From Blattamonas nauphoetae (taxonomy: Eukaryota > Preaxostyla > Oxymonadida), in NCBI GenBank assembly GCA_033064195.1, contig JARBJD010000014.1, positions 434,001-498,000 on the forward strand: DNA of 64,000 bases, read 5' to 3'. A program made the position numbers and the translations under genes. Positions 11,636 through 21,779 of this stretch are shown in pieces (positions within the stretch are counted from its first letter, which is position 1; each line of letters starts with the position of its first letter). The notes below the pieces were generated by a model. That model was not told the origin of the DNA. It did not search any database and saw only the letters and a program-made list of their open reading frames with translations.

Positions 11636-11840
11636 TCATTCATTTCTGAACAATTAGTGTTCATTTCAGAAAAATCACTGTTCATTTGTGAAGAATCATT
11701 GTTCATTTCTGAACAATCTCTGTTCATTTCTGAACAATTATGTTCATTTCTGAAAAATTAAAGTACATTTCTGAAAAATTATGTTCATTTCTGAATAATT
11801 AAAGTATATTTCTGAAAAATTACAATGCAATTCAGAACTA
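11636..11840. repeat. Subterminal 20-bp repeat array (right)
   Basis: Inverted counterpart of the array at 9650-9860, with units close to TGTTCATTTCTGAACAATTA. Together they frame the transposase gene. Confidence 0.8.
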
Positions 11841-11851
11841 GTCGAGCTGTA

Positions 11852-12309
11852 CATGACAGGGAAATGTCATCGAGATTTTTAACTCTGTTTGAGAATCGCC
11901 GTTGTCACGTCATCTTTTTCAGAATGAAACGAATCGACCCCCTTCATGAATGCACGGGGCATCGTGGAAAGTGCCAATCATCACATCTGACGTCATGATC
12001 AAGCGGTGAAACACGACATCGTTGATTCAGGGATAAAACCAGACTGGTTTGTATTTCTTGCCGTTTTCTCATTACTCCTCCCGTATTCAAAGGAATCTGA
12101 ATATAAACACTGAATTGCAATTTTTTTCGATCATCGACGTTGTTTTCAGGATCTTGGTCATTATTCATCAGGATATGTTTAATCACCGTGCTGGACAGAA
12201 GCCACAGCCAGTTCAATGACTGGCTGGGAGATCAAACTACGAATTGACGACAAAGGAAGGATGATCATCACGATTCTGGAAAAAAAACAGATGACATTTC
12301 CCTGTCATG
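11852..12309. mobile_element. TA-flanked MITE in the transposon's right end
   Basis: 458 bp with inverted ends CATGACAGGGAAATGTCAT and a TA at each side (11850-11851 and 12310-12311). The uninterrupted sequence exists in the left inverted repeat near 9632-9650 (AATCAATACAGCTCGACTAG reversed), which gives the empty site with a single TA. It has no coding capacity. It is a Tc1/mariner-type MITE by its target site. Confidence 0.85.
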
Positions 12310-12578
12310 TATTGATTCAATTGCTACATCTTCTTCTGAAATGAGTGTAAATTAGTCTAAATGTCTGAAATTTTCCATTTTGTTGAGAAAAAGAGTCATA
12401 GTCGTTCAGATCTGATCTTTCACCTCGCTGTTCTCTCTGGTCAGGACACTATGATTTTTTTACTTGGTGTTTTTTGAAAATAGGAAACATGTAAAGGCAC
12501 TGTATGAAGTGAAAATTAAGCTAAATAGTGCCAGAATCGACTAAGAGCCCGCCCAAGTTTTTCCCGCCACCCCGATTA

Positions 12579-15500
12579 CATCGCCACCCAGTGAGGAGAT
12601 AAATCAGAATGATGGCACATATCACCATCCCCAAGAATCATACACATCATGGCGTCACAACACAAGCTCTAGAGATGATTGACGTTCGTATACAAGAGGC
12701 TATACCAGTGGATCATGTCCGACGATCCGATCGAACACAAGCTGAGTCTGGACGTCCATCAGACTTCATAAATCGACCACGATCGTTTATGTTGGGTTTT
12801 AACGGGTACGGACCGACAGATGGAACATTTCGATCGCCTGGAGAAATTTTACGCCAGATCGACACTTAAGACGTCCCAATTCAGTTTCTGGGTTCAACTT
12901 CGAGTTTTCTTCAACTATGAACGATGATACTGGGAGGACAGTTGATCTCATGGGAAGAATTGCATCCCATTCGTTATCTGCAACTCGTGGCCTCCAAATC
13001 CAGAAATTTGGAGGGACGACAAGGGATATCACATGGTTATCTCGCACAAACTGCGTAACCAAGATGTATGATTATCATCAGGCTAGCCAGACGCTGTTGT
13101 TATGGACTGTCTCACTGGAATGCAGACAATCCAGGACCGTCCTCGTGTCAATATTTTCCATCGAATCATGTTCTTCCTGATTACCGTGAGAAATTTCACG
13201 ACAACATAATCTGGAACATGTCCATCATTGATGCCTCGAATCCGAGACAGGAATCTCACCATCGCTGTCGTGTGGAAGGCAGATAGTTCCGCTTCTATCC
13301 ACATTCCTGTGGTACTTAAAAATTCAAGCCACAAAGAGCTTGAGAGGACACACTGCGATCTGCAATCCCCTCGGCACGGTCGGAAGAATGAATTGCGGGA
13401 AGTGAAGCAGAAATTTCAAGCGGATTTAAAATACGCACAACAGATTCGACACAAGAAGCACGAGAAAAATAACACTTTTCCCAGGAGAAACTCACTACTC
13501 TTGGACAATCAATGAACAACGGGAACGAACTTTGAACAATACTTTGCGAAGGTGTACAGAGGAGCTTTCACTCGAACTTTGGGAACGACACTCTGAAGCG
13601 ACTCTAAAACCAGTGAATATGGAAGTCAAGCCTGAAGTGGTCAAGAAGTATATTCAGAAAACTTGCTGCTTGTGAGACCATTCTTCAGAAAGGGAAGATA
13701 GCACCTGACAGCGATAACGAGGAGCGAATCCGACTCACCGAGTCTGCGACATTCGCGGGATACGACATTAACTACACAACAGACACATTTGGAGAGGATG
13801 AGTACAACCAACATCGGCGACTCCTGTCTGCTCACTAACGTCCTCTCATCCACAATCGTGCCAATCTCCCTCACACCAAAAGGGGGAGGCCTCTCTCGGA
13901 CGGTCTCTATCAAGAGGAATTGAATGGAGGTCATAGAAGTGTGAAATGTTCAGAAACTGTGATATCAGGCCAAGTCGAAATCAAGTCTTCAATCTAATCT
14001 CTCAACTACCCTCTCCAATGGTGCCAGTGGCAGAATAACCGATCAATCCATACTCCCTTTCCTGTTCGCTTCATGTACAGCATCAACAAAATGAAACACG
14101 AGGTGCTCGTGGCGAGTAAAATGCGATGCCGAAGTGAGGAGAAGGAAGCCTGTCGAGTTGGACAGTGTGTGGACAGGGCGGAAGACATCAACGGAATAGG
14201 TCTTCTGTGTCAATCTCTGAGGCGACTTCTCCCAGGAGGAAATGAGGATCCGTTATCGATAAGGAAGATGATCCAGAAGCTAAATTGATTGGCAGCCGTG
14301 ACAGATGTAATAGGCCGATCTTCGATTGCCTCAACGACACAAGGATCGTTTGGTGTCGTGGAAGATTGAATTGGGAGAAGAGAAGTGGAACCAGATTTCC
14401 ATCTTCATCTCTGATTTGACGGTCCGTGACACCACCATATCAAAACGTCTTTGATCGATATTCCATCGCAGTCGCCTCACTCAGCATTCGCTCAACAGAA
14501 GTTTGAAGTGTTTTCTCAATCGATATCTGGTACATTTTCTGTCAACTCCGCTCGCTGGTGGGATCGAAATACATGTTCGACTGACCAGACGAGAACACGA
14601 CCAGATTCACTACACCCCATCACGATGTTGCGACAATGAGCAACTCTCCAAAGATCCCTTTGGAACAGGGATTGTGAACAAGCGAACTGTCCTATTGAGT
14701 AGAGATGGGAGTGAAGTAGTATTGGAGCTCAATTAAAGACATCGATGGAGGGTGGATCAGAAACGAAGTTAATACGAGTTCAGGAGGGGCTGCTTCTTCG
14801 TTTCAAGAACACTGTTGAAATCAATCAGATATTCTCTGGAATCAGAAGGATTCGGACTGCGAATGAGAATCGTAGAACTGCCCACATCGTTCTCTTGGTC
14901 ATCTTGAGATAGACACCCGGAAGATTGTGGACCTTTTATTTTCTCCAAGGTGCTAGCTTCGAGTGATGTGATGAAAAAGTACAGAATGCTCTGCTGTTTA
15001 TCCCATGCCAATGTCCAACGACGGATACGGACACTGTTGATCGAGGCTGTGTCGGCGAGGAACTCCGAAATGCAGAGGGTGGATGTCTGACAACAAACAA
15101 CGTTCGTCACTCTTCTCAAACATGCGCTGACACATTCTTTGGAAAGGAGTCTCGATGAAGGGGATCATCAATCAATGGACATGAGGGAGATGGATATCTG
15201 AAATGGAGGTGTCAGCGATGGGAGTGTGAATATGCCACAGGACAAACTGTCATAACCAGATCGCATTCGGTCCATCGTACTTGTTCTCAATTTGGAGGAT
15301 AGTCGTGGAAAGAAAAGATCACCATTGGCGAAGTGATGGGGAGCAAGTGAACTGGATGTGTGGATGATATGGGTGAGAATATCTCCACAGGGATGACTGT
15401 GCAGAGTCTGAAGGAGAGAGTTTGTTTGAGGGTGATAGATGGGGTTGACAGAGGGAGTGAAGTGTGGAGATGCACAGTCTCGGTATGTTGTTCTCTGGAT

Positions 15501-15984
15501 TGAAAGAGTGGGGTTTGTGGAAGAGGAGCAAGTGCACGGCGCCACCAATGGGTCTCTCGCCTTGGTTGAGAAGGAATCGATTTGAAATGCGAACAAGGAG
15601 ACGGGTGAATAGATATCGCGATTGCGATCGAGTGGATCAATAGAACAATGTTGATTTGAATGTCAATCAACATGGGAGGATCGGAAGGAAACTCTCGTCA
15701 AGGCTTGCCCTCTCTCGATTTGAAAGTGAGATGAGGATGAAGGGACGAGAGGTGAGCACAATGAGGACCAAAGTGGGGGAGGGCTGGTCGAGGAGACAGT
15801 GGTGCGGGTGATTGATCGCCAAGCCCTCCTCCTCTGTTTCTTGTCTTCATCTTTAACCAGAACTTGTTCTCCAGGAGGTGCCAGTCCCGATGGGGGTCAC
15901 GGCCTAGTCTCTCATTTCTTGGAAGGAAGAGCGAAAAGGCTTACTCCTTTTTTACTTCTCTCTCTTTTAGCTTTCCTTTCAACA
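12579..15984. other. Right part of the DIRS-like body, no intact gene
   Basis: The sequence shows broken coding-like stretches on both strands but no domain I can name. The clearest open stretch is on the minus strand at 14769-15119, a frame with a helical look and no known motif. The stretch is treated as the decayed body of the DIRS-like element. Confidence 0.4.
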
Positions 15985-16063
15985 CTCGCTGTGTTGAGGA
16001 GCCCTCGTTTGGGCTTGGAGTGACCAAGGGGAACTCCTCCAAGACAAACGAGTGCTCCTCAAC
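15985..16063. repeat. Internal complementary region of DIRS-like copy 2
   Basis: The first part is the reverse complement of the element's extreme left end including the 27-bp tip AGGAGTTCCCC...CCAAGCC. It joins directly to the reverse complement of the right end (CCAAGACAAACGAGTGCTCC). The two tips meet at CTCC, so this block spells the joint of a circularised copy. Confidence 0.75.
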
Positions 16064-16350
16064 CTGCAACTCTGCCACACAACCTGGCAAGTTCTGGCTT
16101 TTTCACTTCACCTCGTCTCATTAGACCATTTGGCAAGTTTTTGTTCCCTGTTAGGGATTTCTTGCCCACATAACCTTTTTTGTTTTCCTCAACAGCCCTC
16201 TTCGGAGGGCAAAACCAACCTGTGAACTTCTAGTTCCCCGTTGGGTAATTCGGAAACAGATAAAACCTTTTATTTTGTTTCTTTGAATCTTTTTATCGGC
16301 CAGCCCACTTCGAGGTACTCGCTGTGTTGAGGAGCACTCGTTTGTCTTGG

Positions 16351-17466
16351 AAGGTGTGTCTTCCGTCGAACTCGATGGTTGTGATTTCTACAGCCCCAAG
16401 GCTGGACAGGGTCGCGTGACATCATCAACGTGTTGTTCGAAAATCATTGATGTCACAGGTGGAGTAACCAAAAGCGAATATGTGCCTTTACCTTTCAGAG
16501 TCCAGAGCGTCGAATTATGTGCTTTTTCCAGACAGGGTTGGGGTCGGCAATCAAAAAAGATGACATTGTGCTGGCGGGTGTGCAGATCAGCGCGAGATAC
16601 CTGGTGGTTCTGATTTTAGGTTGAGTAAAACTTGTCGGACAGATTCACACCAGCATCAGGAAGTTGAACAAATCATTTGTGTATCAACATGAAAACAGGA
16701 GAGTCTGGAGAGTGCACACAACAATACAGATCGTCCTAATTGTGTATCACACTTGATTTGGCGGGACAAATGTTGGAGTGGAAGAGCAAGTACCGTCAGC
16801 TGAATATGGTTCTTTTGAAGAATAAGAAGAACAGTCAGATTGAATGTTCGTGCTGTGGTGTGATTATCACTTGATTTCCTTCATTTTTCGAGGAAGTGGA
16901 GTTGATATGTTTTAGGGTGTGATTTTGTCAATTCTGAACGATGTACCATGAACAAAAACAGAGCAAAAAGAAAAGAGATGGATGGAAGAAGACCAAACTC
17001 CAGCTCTGATTGCACATGGAAGGCCAAAACTGAAAGAAAGGCCGCGTTCTCCCTTCACGAAGAATTGGACTGTCCGAGGGGACCAATCTGAGTCCAATTC
17101 CGTCCCAACACAATGTCCTTCGTTCATTTTCGAGTGGCACAATTCCCACTCGGTGCTGGGTTCTATCGATGACGTATTGGACGCCACACAACCACACGAT
17201 GAACGAAGACGACAATCGGGGAACAATCACGAGACGCAAACTGCGACAAATCGTCACGACGGATGGACGCCTTCCAAAAACGAGCAGTGGAAGCGACGGA
17301 GAAGGAGAGTGTGGCGACCATCGAGGGAGACAGGCGAGAGAGAATCCCAACAGTTCGGGATAACAATGAAATGATTCCAGAGCCAACAAAGACCACGCAC
17401 AAATAGTGTTTATTGTCCAAAGAAAGACAGAAACAGTTCGAAATGTTCGCTGGCACTCGCTTGTTC
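16351..17466. other. Host flank right of DIRS-like copy 2; no confident gene
   Basis: The plus-strand frame 16351-16613 is Cys-rich (VSSVELDGCDFYSP) and would join in frame with the sequence left of the element (about 6665-6772, S-G-C-Y-C-F-E-D-S-P-R-G-K-W-C), so one exon of a host gene seems to have been split. The gene is not recognised. 16620-17466 has only overlapping frames without motifs. Confidence 0.35.
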
Positions 17467-18537
17467 CTATGCACGCCGTGGAAGATTCAAGCCCTGCAGG
17501 TTGTTCCATTCGATCGACTTGTCAACAATTCTTCCGTCAGATCCATTTTTGTTGGTTTGCAGTGTTTCATCAATCACATCCTCGATGCCCTCCATTCTCA
17601 ACATTCGATTGATTATCTTCCCCATCTGTCGAACTTCTCCGCCTTGGTCGTTCCATTCCTGCTGGGTCTCGATCATTTCATTCAAAAAATTCCTCATTGA
17701 GCCATCATTTTCAAAGAATGTGAGACAACTTGGAATCGCGAGAAAGACAGGCATACGAAGAACAAAATCCATTGTTGGTTGATAGTACGAAGATATTCTG
17801 ATGAGATCTGGGAGGAGAAGCATGAATTCATCCGATTGCTCTCCATCGACGATCGAAGTGCGGTTGACGCACAAATGCCAAATATACTTCTCCACAGGTG
17901 CCACAACTTGCTGAAAAACCGTCTCATGAACAGCTTGTTGTTCATTCCTATCCTCAACTCCGAGTTTTTTGAGACCAGATGGAGTTGTGAGCCAGATAGT
18001 GATCCATCTGATTCTCATGAGATATATGTGGATATCTGCAGCTTCAATCAAGGAAAGAGACAATGGATTGAGAGTGAAGATGAGTTGAGGGATCAGATCA
18101 GCTTTAACGAGGGCAAGGAGTGCTTCAGCGGAAGACCACAAGATCAGATATCTGAACATCTTCATTGATGCTGAGGTGATGACCTGACAGGGTGATGAGA
18201 TGAGCATCAGAATTGATTGGATGAAGCTATCCAATGATTCATCAGTGGTCTGTCCAAAGCTGCCGAGAAACTCGTCTGCTGATTCTTCATCATCTGGATT
18301 CACAGATTCGAGAAGTTTCAATGCCTTCGCTTCTAGAGCGGCATCAAGTTTAGGTTGTGACTTCACAGTGGCAACGAGAGATCGAAAGACAACTATCTTT
18401 TCCGATTCAAATTCAAAGTCATCTTCATCCCAATTCACGAAAGCACAACAGTCTGGAGAATATGAAAAGATGTGTGAAGATATACCAGAGTTCGGGGAAT
18501 CAGAGTAGGGGGATATCTTCGCGTTTGAGGTTGTCAT
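17467..18537 (-). CDS. Divergent member of the 336-residue family
   Basis: Exon 1 (18537-18486, 52 nt) reads M-T-T-S-N-A-K and ends in phase 1. An intron of 33 nt (18485-18453, GTATAT...CAG) lies at the same site as in the other family genes, just before the C-A-F-V-N-W block that matches Y-S-P-F-L-N-W. Because 33 is divisible by three, the unspliced frame is also open. Exon 2 is acidic and helix-rich, with YYQPTMDFVLRMPVF matching FHQPTLDFICSSRIP and MGKIINRMLRMEGIEDVIDETL matching RGRILLQTLEQEGFRDHLEQTL. The length after splicing is about 345 residues. No signal peptide or membrane segment is seen. Function unknown. Confidence 0.75.
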   Translation of the reverse strand: MTTSNAKISPYSDSPNSGISSHIFSYSPDCCAFVNWDEDDFEFESEKIVVFRSLVATVKSQPKLDAALEAKALKLLESVNPDDEESADEFLGSFGQTTDESLDSFIQSILMLISSPCQVITSASMKMFRYLILWSSAEALLALVKADLIPQLIFTLNPLSLSLIEAADIHIYLMRIRWITIWLTTPSGLKKLGVEDRNEQQAVHETVFQQVVAPVEKYIWHLCVNRTSIVDGEQSDEFMLLLPDLIRISSYYQPTMDFVLRMPVFLAIPSCLTFFENDGSMRNFLNEMIETQQEWNDQGGEVRQMGKIINRMLRMEGIEDVIDETLQTNKNGSDGRIVDKSIEWNNLQGLNLPRRA

Positions 18538-18863
18538 TCAGATCGAATCTGAGAAGAGACACTTGTTATGGGTCAGACAACAATCGTGAGAAACAAAGAG
18601 ATTGAAATGATTACTCCAAGAGATTCAGATAAAGTATGCTGCCGGCAAACGATCTACCGCAAGCCCCGACGCCTCATTCATTTCGCGTGCGTTGGGAGAC
18701 AAGTGATGGGAAGGGAGTGATGTTTCGGTGGAGATGGTTGACGAATCTGAGCTGTCAGCCCATGAGACCGTGTAGTAGACGGAGTGGAGACGATCCGAGG
18801 GAAGTTGGTTGAATGGTCTCTTCGATTTGAGTTTTTGTTCGCTCTGGGTTGATGCTTTGGTTC
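18538..18863. other. Short flank with a minus-strand open frame
   Basis: A minus-strand frame ending at 18625 (LPSDRLHSVYYTVSWADSSD, Ser/Thr-rich) runs up to the element at 18864. It has a coding look but no recognisable motif. It may be the remainder of a gene whose 5' part is at 24780-24850, on the other side of the element. Confidence 0.35.
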
Positions 18864-19119
18864 GGGTAGGTCTAGGCTCAGATCTGAAAAAGTCTAGACG
18901 CAGATCTGCAGATCGGTCTAGGCGCAGATCTGCAAGTCTACACGCAGATCTCATTTGTTTCGTTGATAGAACACCTTATTGAACTGATTAAGAAGAATAA
19001 TTGATGTGAGATGATGAAATAATAGTTTAGGGTCAAAAGAAGAGAGGTATTGATGAGACGGGATTCTGGTCGAGTTGAAGAATGGATCCTGGGTTGATCA
19101 AGTCTAATCAAGGACACAA

Positions 19120-20312
19120 CTAATAACTGCTCGACACGACATGGTGTTGTGACGAAATGTGGAGAGGCCATGCTGTGTGGAGCGGAGGAGTCCGTAATAT
19201 TCGTCGCTTCAGTGGCATCGTTTCAAACACAGCATCCTTCACCTTTCTCGCGTCGCTCTCAGTGAAGAGCATCACATACGATCTGATCTCGTCGCCGATG
19301 TCATCCAAGGAGTGCGGTTGGTGCGAAGGGTCAATTGTTAAGTGGAACTTCTCGATCGAGGCGAGTTTTGCAGCTGACTCGCTCCATCCCACCCAATCTG
19401 TCTGTGTGTCGGTCGTTGTGAGCCAGTCTTTGGAGAGAAGGCGCTCGAGTTCAGTTTTTGGGAGAGGAGGGAAGAGGCCTCGGAGGAGAGGGTGTCGATA
19501 CTGAAGGGAAGAAAGGAAAACAGAAAGGAGAATGATTGAGGAGATAAGGGCATGAAAGAACGAAGAGCAAAGACGATGAATGAGATAAGACACACACCGC
19601 TGGTTGGATTCGTCGAGTGACTGGTTTGTTGCGGTCAGGTTGGCTTTGAGTGTGTCTCGCTCAGTCGTGAGCTGATCAATGTTCGTGTGGAGTGTCTCGA
19701 TGGAATAGCTCTTCTCCTTGTTCATTTTAATTCACTCAACCACCTCCCTCTTCGTCTCCTCCAATCTCTCCTCCAGCCGCGTGTTGTTCTCCCGCGGCAT
19801 CTCCATCTTCTTTCGCGTCTGCACCAAATTCTTTTCCAGCGTGCTTTTATCAGCGGGTGGCGAAGCTGAGAGAACTTGGAAGTCTGACATTGTTTCTGTC
19901 AGTCGATCGATCTCCCTTTGAGACGAGTCGGTTCGGATTGTTCCTCTGCTGACACTGAACCCATCGTTCGCAGTTCTTTTTCAAATTTCGCTTTGTCGGC
20001 CGAGCGCTGTCGTTCTGTTTCGGCGAGCGTTGCTTTCAAGGAATCGATCATTCGCAACAGATCTGCATTCGATGCTGAAGATGTGGATGGATCGACGAGG
20101 TGTTCTCGTTCCTGTTTCAGAGAAGAGTCGACGCAGCCATCCTTCTGTTTGTCCACTCCAATCTGCGGTTCGGCATCAGTGTCCAATTCATTCGGAGAGA
20201 GACGGTGCTCTTCGGATGTTGTTGGTGCTCCTGTGAACTGCCTCGTTGTGACATGTGCATCTGCATCTGGGTGATTCTCTTTGAAAAATCGCAAAACACT
20301 AATGTGCGTCAC
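19120..20312 (-). pseudogene. Coiled-coil protein, decayed
   Basis: Minus-strand frames spell a long coiled coil: LLRMIDSLKATLAETERQRSADKAKFEKEL, then a second frame with R-L-T-E-T-M-S-D-F-Q and NNTRLEERLEETKREV, then an in-frame stop, then LHTNIDQLTTERDTLKANL. An intron of 97 nt (19597-19501, GTGTGT...CCCTTCAG) precedes a further helical segment S-I-D-T-L-S-S-E-A-S-S. At least one frameshift (about 19900) and one stop (about 19735) interrupt it. Golgin- or kinesin-tail-like proteins have such coils, but no diagnostic end domain is visible. It lies inside the 5.9-kb element. Confidence 0.6.
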
Positions 20313-21162
20313 AAAAAATTATTTTTTGCGGAATTACCATTCGTCTGTTCAGTCGACTGAAAATGAGTGAATTACCGGATTTCAAGGAAGATCGCGTTCG
20401 ATATCTCCTTTTTTTGTTCAGGACTCTTCTGCACATTTTTTGTAACAAAACAGGTCCAAAGACAAACTACCGATAATTTACAACAGAAAAAACCAATTCT
20501 GTGTGAGAGCACTGGTATAAACTCCTCCATTGAAGAAAAAGACGCGAAAAGTGCGGATTGACATATTCAATATTCTCGATATATTAGGTCCGTAACATTT
20601 GTTGAACGTGTCTAACAGAGACTCTCTGAGGGAAATACTGAAGGACCATGGTGTTTGAGGCGAGGTAGTACAGATTGATGACGATTGAAAAAAGAGCATT
20701 CATTTTTGGGTCTACAAGACCAGAAATGCATGAATAAAGACATACCAGCGAGCGAAAACTATCGATAACATCCGATTGAACGATTTATGTGAGAGTTATC
20801 TCGTTGTGCTCATTGTTCAGGCGCACCTCAAAAAAATCCCGAGTATCTGAACGTGAGAAAGAAAGAAACGGTACAAACCATGTTGTGAGTGTGTAATCCA
20901 CAGTTTGATGTCGGTTTCATCATTGATATATATATCGAACAGAAGTCTGATGGGTGATTAGTCGCCTGAGCATCGGATCTGCGATAAAGTTCGCCAACAT
21001 GAAGAAAAGACGAAATTCACACCTTGAACATGGAGAGAGCACCTGTGACGGTGAGTAGAGGGTATTTGTCGATGAATATCAACGTACAGGCGCTGGAGTG
21101 ACGGATGCGATTTTTGAAAAAGAATCACCCATCTGAAGACAGCGTCGGCTGTGAGAGTCCTG

Positions 21163-21770
21163 TCAGATCAGCATGTGGCTCCTTCCCCTTCCCCTTCTCT
21201 CCTGCAGTGAGCTGTTCGGCTTCGGTCTCTCCACGAACGAGTCTTTCAAACGCGAGAAATTGTCGACTTGCTCGTCTCGCATGGAGTCGGCGATGATCGT
21301 GTTCGACAGGACGAGGCCGTGCTTGTCCTTGTCAGTTGGAGAACAGGCGGGCTCAGCCTCTCCTCCCAAATCTCATGCGTTGTTTCTTCTGTTTCAATTC
21401 GCGTCTGGTCTTCCTCCGAAGTTGGTTCGTCCTCGTCCTCTCTTCTCCACTCGCTCTCACTTCAACTCGCGCTGTTTTGTCTGTCGCGTGAGGGTTGTGA
21501 TGAAAAGGCGCTGTGGTGATTTGACTCATCCGCTCTCGTGTCTTCTGCAATGTCCTCGTTCTTCTCTCTCGTCGTCCTTCACCTTCTCAAACTATTTCGC
21601 TGCTTCTCAGCTCGTTCGCCAGCCTCCTCACTGTCTGACCCTTCTTTCCGCGTGTGTTGGCGACTCCGACTGAATTTCTGCCGGTGCCACATTCATCGGA
21701 TATGTCGGAACCGACGAATAGAAACGCCAGTTGTGGACAGGATCCTGAGACCCTGTCTGCTCCATTAGAA
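21163..21770 (-). pseudogene. Arg/Glu-rich coding remnant
   Basis: Minus-strand frames with a coding look, e.g. T-I-I-A-D-S-M-R-D-E-Q-V-D-N-F-S-R-L-K and a charged Arg/Glu/Ser-rich stretch, without a single open frame. It may be the same decayed gene as the coiled coil to its left. No domain assigned. Confidence 0.35.
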
Positions 21771-21779
21771 TGCGATGAT

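Larger units (their letters stand above)
7677..12575 (-). mobile_element. IS630/Tc1-like DD34E transposon with long inverted ends
   Basis: A 4.9-kb DNA transposon inside the DIRS-like fossil. The terminal inverted repeats begin TCGGGGTGGCGGG and are flanked by TTA on both sides (7674-7676 and 12576-12578), which fits the TA-type target use of this superfamily. The outer inverted repeats (7677-7916 plus 9615-9640, against about 12310-12575) are nearly identical, and inverted arrays of short repeats follow inside. The transposase gene lies on the minus strand. The left inverted repeat is split by a hAT-like element at 7917-9606 and the right one by a small MITE at 11852-12309. Confidence 0.85.
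6773..16350 (+). mobile_element. DIRS-like retroelement fossil (copy 2)
   Basis: Fossil element of 9.58 kb, about 4.68 kb once the nested transposon is discounted. Parts: left inverted end about 6773-6850; body; internal complementary region at 15985-16063, which repeats in reverse the extreme left end and then the extreme right end, as in DIRS elements; right inverted end about 16298-16350. The ends share the core CGAG(G/T)GCTCCTCAAC and the inner part CCTCGAAGTGGGCTGGCCGA. No target duplication is present beyond a 3-bp AAG at both edges. No reverse transcriptase or tyrosine recombinase domain was recognised. The body is broken in many places and looks old. The family call rests on end architecture alone. 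Confidence 0.6.
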
